Below, piece after piece: positions 53,431 to 63,579 of a stretch of DNA of 64,000 nucleotides. Each line of letters opens with the position of its first letter. Within the stretch, counting starts at the first letter, position 1. Location of the stretch: the NCBI GenBank assembly GCA_020086605.1, contig JACBWW010000008.1, positions 12,054,168 through 12,118,167 of the forward strand, read 5' to 3'. The notes beneath the pieces were generated by a model that searched no databases, was not told where the DNA came from, and saw only the letters and a program-made list of their open reading frames with translations. Position numbers and translations under genes: made by a program. Origin of the DNA: Lanius collurio. Its lineage: Eukaryota; Chordata; Aves; Passeriformes; Laniidae.

Positions 53431-53521
53431 AATTGTAATGTAACTGTATTGTATTTGTAATTTTGTAATTGTAATTCTGTAATTGTAATTTTGTAGTTGT
53501 AATTGTATTGCAACTGTATTT
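53431..53521. repeat. TTGTAATTGTAATT minisatellite
   Basis: About 90 bases consist of variants of TGTAATT and TGTAATG units (for example TTGTAATTGTAATTCTG), with occasional TGTATT and TGCAACTG variants. Imperfect tandem array of period about 6-12 bp. Confidence 0.85.
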
Positions 53522-54359
53522 AGCAGTTGGGGAGGGTGAGGATGTTAAATGTCTAGGGGTTTGGAATTTTTATGCCATGTACCGAGATTCATAAGAAAAG
53601 TTTGATGTATATAGGTTGGGGGCAGGGGGTACAAGATATATAAGTGCTAATGTTCACAATATGCCATTCAAGTTTTTTATAGCAACTTGAAATCAGAATT
53701 TATAGAGTGCTATTAAAATGTCTTGGTTGTATGTGTCAGACCTAGATTGCACATGGATTAGCCTTAATTTGTATATTTTTATAGGACTGAGAAGAATGTG
53801 GCTGTGCATCCCAGCATGTGAGCAAGTTTATCAAATACAAGGCAGCAGCCAGAACAACAGGAAATCACATAAGAAAGCCCAGCTCCTGGTTGGCAGAAGC
53901 ACATTGACCTCTCCTCCATGTCACTGGGTTTAATACTCCAGCTTCACTGTAAAAGCATCTTCCCCTAGCCTGGGTTCATAAACGTGTTAGTGGTCCTTGA
54001 TGTTCCCAGCAGACGACAGTAAGGAAAACACAGCCGTGAATAGCTCACATTGATGGCAGCAAATACAGAGCAGGAGGGTCAGAACCATTTCCCAGCCCAG
54101 AGCCAATGCTGTAGAACTGAGCAGCTATTCATAGCCACTGGATCCTCTCCAGGCTGTGAGTGTAGATTTACTTGTATCATCTTTGCAGAGAGGAATTGTG
54201 GTCCCCCCAGTGCCTCCCGCTTGATTCGGATAGACTGTTTATTTGTTTAGTCCTGTAATGATATTATCCACAGGGCTAGAGCCACACAGGGAGGATTAGG
54301 AGTTCCTGGGGGAGAAGCCGTGTGTTTATTACCATGACAGCCCCGTGTGACACAAGCCA
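53522..54359. other. Non-genic DNA before compositional change
   Basis: AT-rich sequence with short frames of no recognisable product. It forms the last stretch of gene-desert-like composition before CpG dinucleotides become frequent. Confidence 0.5.
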
Positions 54360-57300
54360 ACAGTTATTTGTAGTTGTTCTTCCCCTCTGAAAACTTGGAG
54401 CATGCAGCCGAGGGGCGAAAGTGTCGGATCGATCTCGCAAAGGCACAAGGCGAATGGGCTGTCACAGGGAAAGTGCTAGGATTAGCATGCAACAAACTCA
54501 GTCCTCCACTATATTCAAATAGCTCTACTTCTGGATGTTTTCAGATGTAAATGACGGGAGGGGGGGACATCAGAGACCGAAGTCTTCAAATACTGATAAT
54601 ATTCCCAAACCTGTGCATTTAGCCTGCCTTGCAAGAGCACTTAACAAGCCATGCAACTCAGATTTTAGCTTTAAAAAAACAAAGCAAAACAAAAGCCTGC
54701 TTTTTAAAAACAACAAATAAAAAAGCACCGACACAAAAAATCTCTTGCAAGTATGTGTGTAAGCCCAGCGAAAGGGGAAGAAGGGCCAGAGGGGAGGAAG
54801 AAGGTTGTTGATTTGGGGTTTTCTTCCTTTTACTTTTCTTTTTTAAAAAATCGTTTCCTATTTTAATAAATATTTAATCATGGAAAGGGAGGGGAAAGGC
54901 CAAAAGTAACAAAGAACTGTAGGTTGTTTAGATTGCTTGGAAACTCCCTCGTTGCAGCTGACCATTGCTACATGTAGGTTAATTTCCACATGGAGCTGGA
55001 GAAACTCTATCCCCGGTTTGTGAAGTACGGGTCAGCCGAAGCATGTTAATCTGTTTAGCATGTGTGCTTCGTGGAGGTGCCAGACCACCGCCGTGCAAGA
55101 GCAGAAGCAGCAGCAACCATAGTCTTTGGGGGTAGTTAATAAAGGCTTAAAGGGAAACAAGTTTATAAAGGTTTCAGTTCGTGCACCGTGCCAGCTTTGC
55201 ACATTTCAGGCTTCCAGCCCTGCGGATCAGAAAGCTGAGAAATCCCCGGGCTGTTAATCGCAGCCCTAGAACGCAAAGCGCCGGTGAGGCAGCCTGCGCA
55301 GCCGAGGGAAGAGCGGGAAGAGCCGTAGTGCTACTTCTCCCCCTGAAAAGGGGGCACCAGCTGAGTCCCCAGGACACTCTAGGGGCATCTCGAGCCCCCG
55401 TAGCCCAGCACACAAGTGCTTCTTCTCTGCTTTGGGCAGATAGAGATGGTTTTGGAACCTCGGTTTTAACCTGCACCCTTCCCGATATAGAGCCTCACTC
55501 CCAACTGGAGGCTTGGAGTGTCCTACAAGCGGCTGAACAAGATAATAGCAAATAGAACTCCATGGGCTTATTCCTATAACCTCCCACAATGCAGACTAAT
55601 CAACGTCTCATATCTCGCTCTGGGATGAGCTGCGAGACATGTGGTGCTCGGGCTGACACGCCACTTCTCTCTCATCATTTTTTTAAATTTTCCTTTGAAA
55701 TTCTAGACACTTATTAAAGCATTTTTAAATAATCAAAATATTTGCTGATGAGTATTTATTTTGACAAGGGTTTTGGTTTGGCTTTCGACTTTCCGTTCAA
55801 CTATATAGACTGCAGTATTAATTTACTATAAAACCAAATGTGGTTGAGATTATTCTTCCTCGACGCTGAATTTCAGTCATTGGGGAGAAGTTTTTCAAGT
55901 AGATGAGATGAACAGTCATAAATACATCTCTTTCCACTTTCCAGGTTGCTTTGCCATGTGTTCTTCGGAGCCAAAGGAACCTGAGCACTGATCGACAGGA
56001 AAAATATCCCACAAACAGATACATACCATCCTCATATCCAGAAAACATTTATTCAGTCCCGTGGTGTCGCTGTCCTCGTCGTGTTTAAAGCAGCTGAGCG
56101 GGCGGGAGCTGTACGTCGAAGATCAGAAGAAGCCACGCACTGGGACGCTGTTAGTGCCAGTAATCAGGATTACTCCACCCCGGAGGAGTTCGGAAGGAGC
56201 CCTTTCACTGCTGGGCACTCGGACCCCGATTTGGGGAGGGCATCCCCAGCTGGGACAATCTCCACCCGCCAAGACTTTTTTTTTTCCCCAGGCCTGAGTG
56301 CTCTTTTCTGTTGCTCAATGCGTTGTCGGCGATAAGATCACAAGCAAGGGGCCAGAGCCAGAAGCAGCCAAATACAACTGCCCGGAGAAGACTGTGCCCG
56401 GTCTCCTCCTGCCTGGCGGACCGAGTCCTGGCCATCCTTCCAGGAATAATAAGCATGTGCACTATTTCCCTTGTTTCTTTTTCACTTGCAGAGAAGAGTA
56501 GCAATGGTCAACTTCTGGTGTCTACTGGGACCGGCTCATCACGGGATAGGGGTCGGGCTCGTCTCAGCGGATCCACCTCCCTCCAAGAGATCGAGCTCAG
56601 TACTAAAAGAGCCTCCTGTTAGGTTTCCTGGTCTTTTGTGACATCTGCAGTTGTTTACCCTCCCCTGCAAAGCTGGGGCTTTTTTACCTTAACATTTTGG
56701 CTGTTTCGTTGGTCGGTTGGTCTGTGGGCATTGTTGGTTGTTTTACAGCCTTGCACACACTTTTCTCTATATGATTGTTATTAATGATGAAGGAATTGGT
56801 GGAGACATAAACTGTGAGCTATCTTTTATGCTGGCACTTGTTGCCCTCATTGTTTGTTACTCGTACTGACAGAAGATACTTACAGTCATTTTGAGACGGG
56901 CAGCAGCTCCGTGTTTTGACGTCTTTTCTGAAACCAACCAAAAATAAAAAACACTGACACTGAACATCGAGCTTCCTTAGGCCGAGGTGTGTAGGGGTAA
57001 AGTGTCAACTATTTCATAACAAGGTATCCCTCCCAGTCAACTCTTGCAGAGTCAATACACACATACACACATAGATATTTTGAAAATTTACTGGGGGAAA
57101 AAATGTGCTCCCTGCTTTCCCTGTTGGAACCTTTTACAAAATATTATTTCCTTGAGGAGTGTTGGTGGGTGAGGAGGGAGAGTAGCATCCCTGGATTAGC
57201 ACTATCTATTAACGTGAAAAGCCTTTCTCTACTTTAGTGTTTAATGTTCTGAAGCCCTGTCTTCGTCGAGGGGAACCAGAGAGCTTCCCTCAACCATTGC

Positions 57301-57560
57301 TCCTTGTCCTGAGCAGGCCTGTTCTGGCCCCTTCAGCCGGCCATGGCACACGTGAGGAGACCACATTGTCATTTCAAGCCACTAAAATCCTTTTTTATTG
57401 CTGTAATGATCTACAACCTATTTTCTTTCCCTGAAGGATCCAGTAAGACCTATTCTGTTTGAAGCAGTCTCTGCACATTCTGATCACAGGCCAAGTAAGA
57501 GTCCTGCCGGAGGAAGTTTAACAATGAGTTTCAGATAAATGTGTGTATTCTGCACTTGAA
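54360..57560. other. Mixed CpG-containing and AT-rich, candidate regulatory DNA
   Basis: From here CpG dinucleotides, rare in the first 54 kb outside the LTR, become frequent in patches (about 54410-54460, 55180-55420, 56040-56350). The intervening sequence is AT-rich and free of recognisable transposons. No exon could be defined: open frames of up to 124 codons overlap on both strands. The pattern fits noncoding regulatory sequence flanking a gene, or an unrecognised lncRNA or UTR. Confidence 0.4.
55560..55850. promoter_or_regulatory. Candidate conserved noncoding element
   Basis: A repeat-free segment between CpG-rich patches combines AT-rich homeobox-like motifs (ATTAAAGC, AATAATCAAA, AGTATTAATTTAC) with unique sequence and no open frame. 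The look is typical of vertebrate developmental enhancers, but conservation cannot be judged without comparison to other genomes. Confidence 0.25.
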
Positions 57561-57569
57561 ATGTGCTCC

Positions 57570-58120
57570 TGGTCAGAAACCCGGGCGTTCCTCGCGCGGC
57601 AGCTCTGTTCTCGGGCATCTCTGCTTCTTTTGGAGCAAGGCACTATCACTGTCACTTCGGTGAGTAATGCCAAACCAGGAAAGTGAGCCTGCGCTGGCTC
57701 ATGAATAATCGCCATAGTTTAATGACATCTGACTTGCAGACCCGTTATATCCAACAGCCTAGTCCGTCTTTTCAGAAACAAGAAGCATGGTATAATTATG
57801 TGCAGATACCAGGCTGGCTTTCCAGTAATAAGGAAAGCACAGCCGCCTTCGAGCCTGCACTGGCGCAGCCGCAGCGGCAGTAGGGACGGAACTGCGTGGA
57901 CGGGGAGGGTGAACTGCCACGGAAGAGACAGGCAAATGGTGAAGGCAGCTTCTTCGTGCTGCTGCAGAGTGGGTGCTACGTCGGGGGAGCTCCCCAGCCA
58001 CGATGCAGGGAGGCCCGGAGCTCCCTCACGCCGGCGCGGGGGTGCCGTGAGCACAGCCACCCACATGCCGAGAGCGAGGGAACAGGGGCGTGAAGCCTCT
58101 CAGCTTTGAGAACAGTAATT
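57570..58120. promoter_or_regulatory. CpG-rich patch
   Basis: Many CpG sites (for example GTTCCTCGCGCGGCAGCTC near 57590, GCGCAGCCGCAGCGGCAG near 57865, CACGCCGGCGCGGGGGTGCC near 58030) in a locally GC-rich context. Composition alone suggests a small CpG island. No start codon with downstream coding sequence or splice donor of note was recognised. Confidence 0.45.
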
Positions 58121-58539
58121 CTGCGGATGCATGGGCAGGCTCCCTGCAAATCTGGAGGGGAGCACTCATGCGTTTTAGAAGGGAGACAGACCACCAGTGC
58201 TGGGAAATCCTCCGCCTGTGCCTGGTCGAGAGCCCTGGGAGCCTGGCTCACAGAGAAGAGCCATAGTGGTGGGGATACCCAGATCCCCCGGCTTTCAGAG
58301 CAGTCCCACAACACCGAAATATCGAGTGGGAGCACCCGCACGGTGACCGTCCCGCTCGGATGCTCCACTCCCTGACCAACAAGGCTGAAGAAAAAACAAA
58401 GAAACAGCAACAAAACAAACAAAATCTGCACAACCCTAAACAGCTCTACAAAAAAAAAAAACCGCACCAAAAGCCCACTCCAAATAACCCACCTCCCGCA
58501 AGATTAGAATTTCACAGGAGGCAGGGCAGGAAAGCATCA
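58121..58539. other. Transition between CpG patches, with A-rich tract
   Basis: Contains an A/C-rich segment (58389-58500) with an A11 run at 58450-58461. The 188-codon plus frame that starts here (58360) owes its length to this A-rich tract, giving poly-Lys/Gln, and then runs through the next CpG patch. It is not considered coding. Confidence 0.5.
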
Positions 58540-58930
58540 GTTTCCAGGCATAGGTCGGGGGCTGATGCAGTCGCCCCGAGCCGCTCCACAGCCGTCACCC
58601 GCGGGGCTCCTACTTGCCGGCTGGGTCCGCACAGGCGCTACGGACGGGTCCCGCCTCCTCGGCTTTGCCCGCCGCGGGCAGAGGATTTCCGTGGCGAGAC
58701 GTCGCTGGCTCCGTTCCCTCGGCCGGCGTGGGGCACGCATGGGCCCGGTGGACACGCGTGGGAGCAGACAGTGCGCTCCTGCAGCACTGCCAGCACCAGG
58801 CCCACTTGCCGTGGTTTCTGCATGTCTCAGGCCGAACGGCATTACGAAATGCAGAACCGCTGGCCAAGGGAGTCCTCCGGCTCGACGCAGAGTAGGCTTC
58901 CCCCTTTAGAAGCTCTCCCCGTGTAAAGAG
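58540..58930. promoter_or_regulatory. Dense CpG-rich patch (candidate CpG island)
   Basis: The densest CpG content up to this point (TCGCCCCGAGCCGCTCC near 58570, TTTGCCCGCCGCGGGCAG near 58665, GGCGAGACGTCGCTGGC near 58692), with all reading frames open by virtue of GC richness. It resembles a CpG island of about 400 bp. Whether it is a promoter, an orphan island or an unrecognised 5' exon cannot be decided here. Confidence 0.5.
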
Positions 58931-59790
58931 GTATTTGGGCTGTCTCCGAAATAATAAATCCTAACAGCAGACAATAAAATTTACTATCACAGGAGTAACA
59001 GAAGCCTAAAATACTCCGAACATATTCCTTGAACAAATAACATAATCCCTGGCACACTAGAACACATGGTTTGCTTCAAACATGTTTCATTTTGTCATCG
59101 CATTGAGTGTACAGTATTTCTCTTTGGGTGCAAGAGTGATTGATATCTTTGGAAGAATTGTTTGCAAGAACATGAAAGTTGCCAAAGCAAACACGTTGGA
59201 GGGAAGTGTGCAGAAGGGGGAGCAGAAGTATTTGGAGTAGATCTGGGTTTGGGGAGTTCACACAGAGGTGAGACAGCTAGAAGCAGAACAAATAAAAACA
59301 TTCCGCACACTTCGTCTAAATAAATTATATACAAAATTTGCCCTTTTTTAGCCAGCAACGGCGCAGTAACCACGCTTCCCGCATGCCCCTATAGAATGTG
59401 GGCTGGAAGCCAACTTTCTTCAGCTAATGATTTGTAACTTTTGCTCCACTTGAATGAGTCTATTAATATTTAGATCTCTCCAATTCTGCTCCGTACAAGC
59501 TGTCAGCATTGTTAAACAAAATAATCTATTTACCTTCTGTTGCACGTATCCAGCAGTGGCTTGCGTGGCTCCATGATGTACGTTAATATGTTTTTCTTAT
59601 GCTTCACTGCACCAGCCAAAGGCAAAACTTCGCATATTCTGTTCTTTCTTTTTAAAAAATAATGTTTGACAAAACTCATTAGATAGCGCAAACTTTGGGG
59701 TGTTAATTTAATAACTTACATTCCTGAAGGACAAATATTTATCTTAATTCTCTTTTTATCTCTTTCTGCCATCAACATCTGGGGATAGAT
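58931..59790. promoter_or_regulatory. AT-rich candidate conserved noncoding element
   Basis: Repeat-free AT-rich sequence set between two CpG-rich patches, with no significant open frame. It carries motifs such as TATTAATATTTAGATC (59460s), GATTTGTAACTTTTG and GTTAATTTAATAA (59700s). It looks like an enhancer-type block, but conservation is untested. Confidence 0.28.
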
Positions 59791-59889
59791 GTTTTTCTGA
59801 CTGGTTGAGATGGCCAGATCACAAGGATACTTTGGCGGGAGATGGGGAGGAGTGCGTGTTTTCAGACACGCAGATCACTGTCCCTCTGA

Positions 59890-60240
59890 AATTTCCCCTA
59901 GTAAAGCCCCTGACCCTTTGCGCCCCACCATCACCGCAGCAGTGGCCCCCAGGGCCCTGGGAAAGGCCGTCCCCCAGCGGGGAGGCGTGGCGTGGGGCCC
60001 CTTGCATCAACCTGCTTCTATCCGAAGCACCCGCTGGAAAAAAAAAAAAAAAATAGAGAGAGAGAGAAATGTCCCCAGCTCCGCACATCTTCCCCGCGGG
60101 GCGGCTATGACCCTATACCCCTCCCTGCGTGGAATTTTCACTGAGGTCTGGATTTCAGAGAGTCCTAACCCATCTTCTCCTGCCCTCAGCCTTCTCCACA
60201 CTACTCCCCGCCCCCCACCCCTCGCCCCCAAACATCTAAC
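59890..60240. other. GC-rich patch with C-tracts and poly(A)
   Basis: A GC-rich stretch (59890-60020) is followed by a 16-base A-run (60038-60053), a short (GA)n, and a C-rich region. The four C-tracts at 60206-60229 (C4-N1-C6-N1-C4-N3-C5) give a G-quadruplex motif on the minus strand. Overlapping frames of up to 150 codons arise from low stop density, and no protein is recognised. Confidence 0.5.
60206..60229 (-). other. G-quadruplex motif on minus strand
   Basis: C-tracts at 60206-60209, 60211-60216, 60218-60221 and 60225-60229 with loops of 1, 1 and 3 bases. Short loops predict a stable quadruplex on the complementary strand and i-motif potential on the plus strand. Confidence 0.8.
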
Positions 60241-60950
60241 CCCCCACTACTTGCCTGCTTGACCAGCCTGAGGTGAATAGCAGATGGCACATCTGCACAA
60301 AAGACATCCGAGGCAAAGGCACAGCCCGGACTAGAAGGAATAGAGGAGTAGATCAGTGTCAAGGCACAGGTTTCAGCTAAACCTCTCATCCCAGAGCTCT
60401 GCTTCTCTGCTGCCTGAAGAAATTCCACAAGTGAATTTATTTTAAAACAAACATGGAAAAAGACTAAGAAAAAACAGAAAATCTGGGGTGCTAGCAAAAA
60501 AACTTGCTGTATAATGCCCACGAGGAAAAAAATTGTGAAACATGTAAAATGTAGACAAACAGCTCAGCCACCTGCTGATTGCGATGGACTACCAGGCACA
60601 CAGCTGCAGCTGCCCTGGGTCTGGACACGAAGGTCTGTCCTCATCTGCTTGTTTTCCAAAAGAGAGAGGTCATCAGCATTGGGGTCTATCCTTGGGCTCG
60701 AGAAATGCAGATAGTGGTCCTGGGAAGATCCTGCACTCTAAAATTAAGAAACTCTAAAACTCGGTAAAACTCAGCAAACTCTCAACTACTTGTCATGCAG
60801 TTCTTTGATCCTTAAGTCTGGCACTCTTCCTGACTATATCTTGGGCACCTCTTTTCATGATGAAATTCCCTGGATGCTCTGAGTGCTGGAGGGGTGTAGG
60901 CAGAGGCACGGCCCATGAGCAGTAGCAAGCAACAAGCCTGTCTTTTGGAG
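60241..60950. other. Non-genic DNA
   Basis: No supportable gene. Short frames only, moderate GC content, and no recognised mobile element. Confidence 0.5.
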
Positions 60951-60951
60951 T

Positions 60952-60991
60952 TTGTGTGTATGTGCGTGTGCGTGTGCGTGTGTGTGTGTGT
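60952..60991. repeat. (TG)n microsatellite with CG interruptions
   Basis: About 40 bases of alternating TG with periodic CG replacements (GTGCGTGTGCGTGTGCG), followed by a small duplicated TTTTTATGC unit. Alternating purine-pyrimidine sequence of this kind has Z-DNA potential. Confidence 0.9.
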
Positions 60992-61257
60992 TTTTATGCG
61001 TTTTTATGCTCTCTCTTATATCCTCAGTAGCCCAGCCCGGCCCAGCAGTCATGAAAACGTTTCCTGCTCGTCCCCTTAGGACCAAATTCCTCCCTCTGCC
61101 GGAGGGGTCTCCCTTCTCAATCTCGGAGGTGGGTCCCAAGGGAGTCCCTCAACCCGCGGTCCCCAGTGGAGCAGGGGTGAAATCCTCCGAGAACATGAAG
61201 GGATGCGTTCTCTGCAGCTGAAAATATCTGTCCTCTGAGCTAGACTTGCTTTTGAAT

Positions 61258-61282
61258 AAAAAAAAAAAAAAAAAAAAAAAAA
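61258..61282. repeat. Poly(A) run of 25
   Basis: Twenty-five uninterrupted A residues, preceded by TTTGAAT. No retroposed body with target-site duplication was recognised around it. Length is likely to vary between individuals or reads. Confidence 0.95.
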
Positions 61283-61291
61283 GTAGATTCA

Positions 61292-61488
61292 ATGTCCCTA
61301 AGGGAAATATTTGATCGGTTTTGTCCTTGGGACTCGTCCTGTTGAGTTCACTGGGATTAGACATGGTACAGCGTGAGCAGCTCCCCGTATGTCCCTAAGG
61401 GAAATATTTGATCGGTTTTGTCCTTGGGACTCGTCCTGTTGAGTTCACTGGGATTCATGGACATGGTGCAGCGTGAGCAGCCCCCCGC
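61292..61488. repeat. Diverged tandem duplication, unit about 97 bp
   Basis: Copy 1 (61292-61388) and copy 2 (61389-61488) sit head to tail. The first roughly 66 bases are identical. After that copy 2 differs by a small substitution plus a 3-base insertion (GGATTAGACATGG versus GGATTCATGGACATGG) and by a few single-base changes, including A to G and T to C. The differences argue for a real genomic duplication rather than an assembly artefact. It lies next to a 25-base A-run. Confidence 0.93.
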
Positions 61489-62780
61489 CTAGCCGAGGAA
61501 GAGCGCGGCAGCTCAGGGACACTGTTGGAGCTACCCCACTTCCCACCTGCCGGCTTATCCGGGTCTCGAGGCAGTCCTTTCTCCGCTGATAAGGCAACCT
61601 GCCTGACGGGAAGAAAAGGAGCAGATCCTCTCAGTTCTCACTCTTGTTGCCCTGCTCTGCGGAGGGTTTCTGGATAAGGTGACTCTGGAGGCTTAAAAGA
61701 AAGGGAAGATGTCAATTGGATTTCTGTGCCTGCCACTCAGGTAGGTCTTTCTCTCAGGAGATCCCACCCGCCAGAGTCTCAGAGGGCAATCCGGGGAAAA
61801 TGGAATGGGGATATGTTTCTCTGGTAGACTGGACAGTTTATCCAGAACTCCCACCGCATCGTTGTCAACAAGAACAACAACAACAACATTATAATAATTA
61901 AAAAACAAAATCCAAACTTTATTCTCCTCTGCCGAGACTTGTTGCGCTGCAGCCACCAAAGGCCCCGGGGTGAAATCCTCATCGCCAACCTCCTACCGAA
62001 CCGAACGGGGCCGCCAGTGCACCCTTGTTTGGCGGCACAAGGGCAGTGCACTCCCCCGGGTCAGAGCAGGCTGTGGTGGGCTCGTCGCCTGCCGAGTCAT
62101 GAGTGTGAGCTCTTTCCGGGCACTTTTGGTCCTATCTATCCCGTATGCAGCAAGATTGTATTAATGAAGAGAACCTTTTCCTCATTCCTTCCCCCGCCAG
62201 CACGGATCTTTGACTCTCCTTTATGAGTACAAAATGTATCTCTGTCGTACGGGGAAGAAACGGCGCCGCAAATTCACCGCCAGCCACTGCAGTGCTCGGC
62301 CGAGGCTGCCTTCCCCGGAAGCGGAGCGACCCGAGGGCTGTCCGCGCCCCTTCCCACACCCCGCAGGCGCATAAAAATGCGTGTGTGAGTGCTTAGGTGC
62401 GCAGGGGTGTTCTCAGATTAGAGATGGAGGCACAGGGTACCCTGGAGAGGAATTTCCAACCTCCCCCCCTTCACTCCGCCCGGCGGCCTGTTAGAAACTG
62501 CTGTTCTGCGTTGGGCTTCCCTCAGGCAACGTTTGCGGGATAGGAGCCGTCACTTCCGTGGATGACTTTTCCCCACCCTCCATCCACCCCTTTTTCACTG
62601 CGCTGTTCTTTCTGAACAAGGCCGGCGGTGTACAGCGAGGAGGGCAGCGGGATAAGGAGGGAGCCAGGCTCCGCGCTCCGCACCTGTGCGTGCGAGGCAG
62701 GACGGTGACGGCCGTTCCCCTTCCCCGAGCTCTTGACTGGCTTACAGCGGGCAGCGGAGAAGGAGCTGCCCAACCTAAAC
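61489..62780. promoter_or_regulatory. CpG-rich region (candidate CpG island cluster)
   Basis: GC-rich, CpG-frequent sequence over more than 1 kb with a short AT-rich interruption containing a (CAA)n run near 61872-61888. CpG clusters include GGCGCCGCAAATTCACCG near 62260, and GGAAGCGGAGCGACCCGAG near 62318. All six frames are partly open, and no protein domain was recognised. It probably marks proximity to a gene promoter lying here or just right of the window. Confidence 0.5.
62368..62381. promoter_or_regulatory. TATA-like motif inside a GC-rich palindrome
   Basis: CGCAT-AAAA-ATGCG is a perfect inverted repeat, and its centre reads ATAAAAAT, a TATA-like sequence set in GC-rich DNA. It could be a core promoter element for plus or minus transcription. 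There is no supporting transcript evidence. Confidence 0.2.
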
Positions 62781-63059
62781 CTATCCCGACCGCTGTAAAA
62801 AAAATTCAGGAAGAAGAGCCTGGGCCTGTCATCAGGAAAACCGGGACCAAGTATAACGCTTGGGGAGGGAGAATTTGGCCTAGCTCCATTTGTCTGCCGC
62901 CGTTTTTATAGCTGCGTTATCTTCTCTCCTTTTTTCCCCCCTCTCTTTCTCTTTTGGAGGTGGGGGCAGGGTGGTGGGGAAAGAAGAAATTCTGCTGATC
63001 AGAAAAGCCAAGCCCGGTAAGGAGTTCCTTTTGACTGCTCAGGGTGATCTATCCAGGCC

Positions 63060-63071
63060 CTCTAATTAGAG
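63060..63071. promoter_or_regulatory. Palindromic TAATTA homeodomain-type site
   Basis: CTCTAATTAGAG is a perfect 12-bp palindrome centred on TAATTA, the preferred core of many homeodomain factors. It is one of three TAATTA cores within about 220 bp. Confidence 0.45.
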
Positions 63072-63263
63072 AGGGATCCAGGGTGGCATTAGTTTCCAAA
63101 CATTTTAATCGAGCTTTAAGCAGCGCTCTTTTCAATGGCAGGAGATAAATGTAGCAACTGTTACCGTCCCCCTGAATGGCCACCTCCCATGGCGGGCATT
63201 CAGCTTTCCTTTCAGAAGCCCTAAGCAGTTTAGTCTATGGGCCCAGCAACACTCCACATATCT

Positions 63264-63282
63264 TCTAATTAGTCTAATTAGA
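63264..63282. promoter_or_regulatory. Paired TAATTA sites
   Basis: TCTAATTAGTCTAATTAGA holds two TAATTA cores three bases apart and is a near-perfect 19-bp palindrome. Together with the site 200 bp to the left it suggests a homeobox-responsive element, set in repeat-free sequence. Confidence 0.45.
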
Positions 63283-63375
63283 AAGGTGGATTGATAGATA
63301 CAAGGAAGACACAGTTAAGTTAGGAAGATGCTCAATGCTACCAGTCTATGCTGGGGAGTCGCTTGTTCTCAGTGT

Positions 63376-63498
63376 GAGGAAAAAAGGAGATAAAGGGGGA
63401 AAAACAAGAAAAGGGAAGGAAAAAAAAAAAAAAAAAAAGAAAAGAAAAAAGGAGGGGTAAGCAAGAAAGGGAAAGAGAGAGAGAGAGAGAAAGAAGAA
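63376..63498. repeat. 123-bp purine tract with poly(A) and (GA)n
   Basis: Nearly all bases on the plus strand are A or G, with only a few T or C interruptions. It includes a long A-run (about 63420-63438) and a (GA)n block (about 63473-63490). The minus-strand open frames that cross it (poly-Phe/Ser) are composition artefacts. Confidence 0.92.
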
Positions 63499-63579
63499 TC
63501 CCGGAGCCTGACAGGAAGAATAAACCCAGAGAAATCCCAGGAGAAGGAGCTGCTGTCTCTTAATTGAAGGGGAGACACA

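Noticed and set aside
57976..58470. 164-codon minus frame
   Set aside because: It reads the complement of an A-rich tract (poly-Phe) into CpG-rich DNA, a composition artefact.
58360..58926. 188-codon plus frame
   Set aside because: It begins in an A-rich tract (poly-Lys/Gln) and continues through a CpG-dense patch where several frames are open at once. No domain or splice context.
59810..60262. 150-codon plus frame
   Set aside because: It crosses a poly(A)/GA tract and a C-rich tract, and its translation is low-complexity Pro/Lys with no domain.
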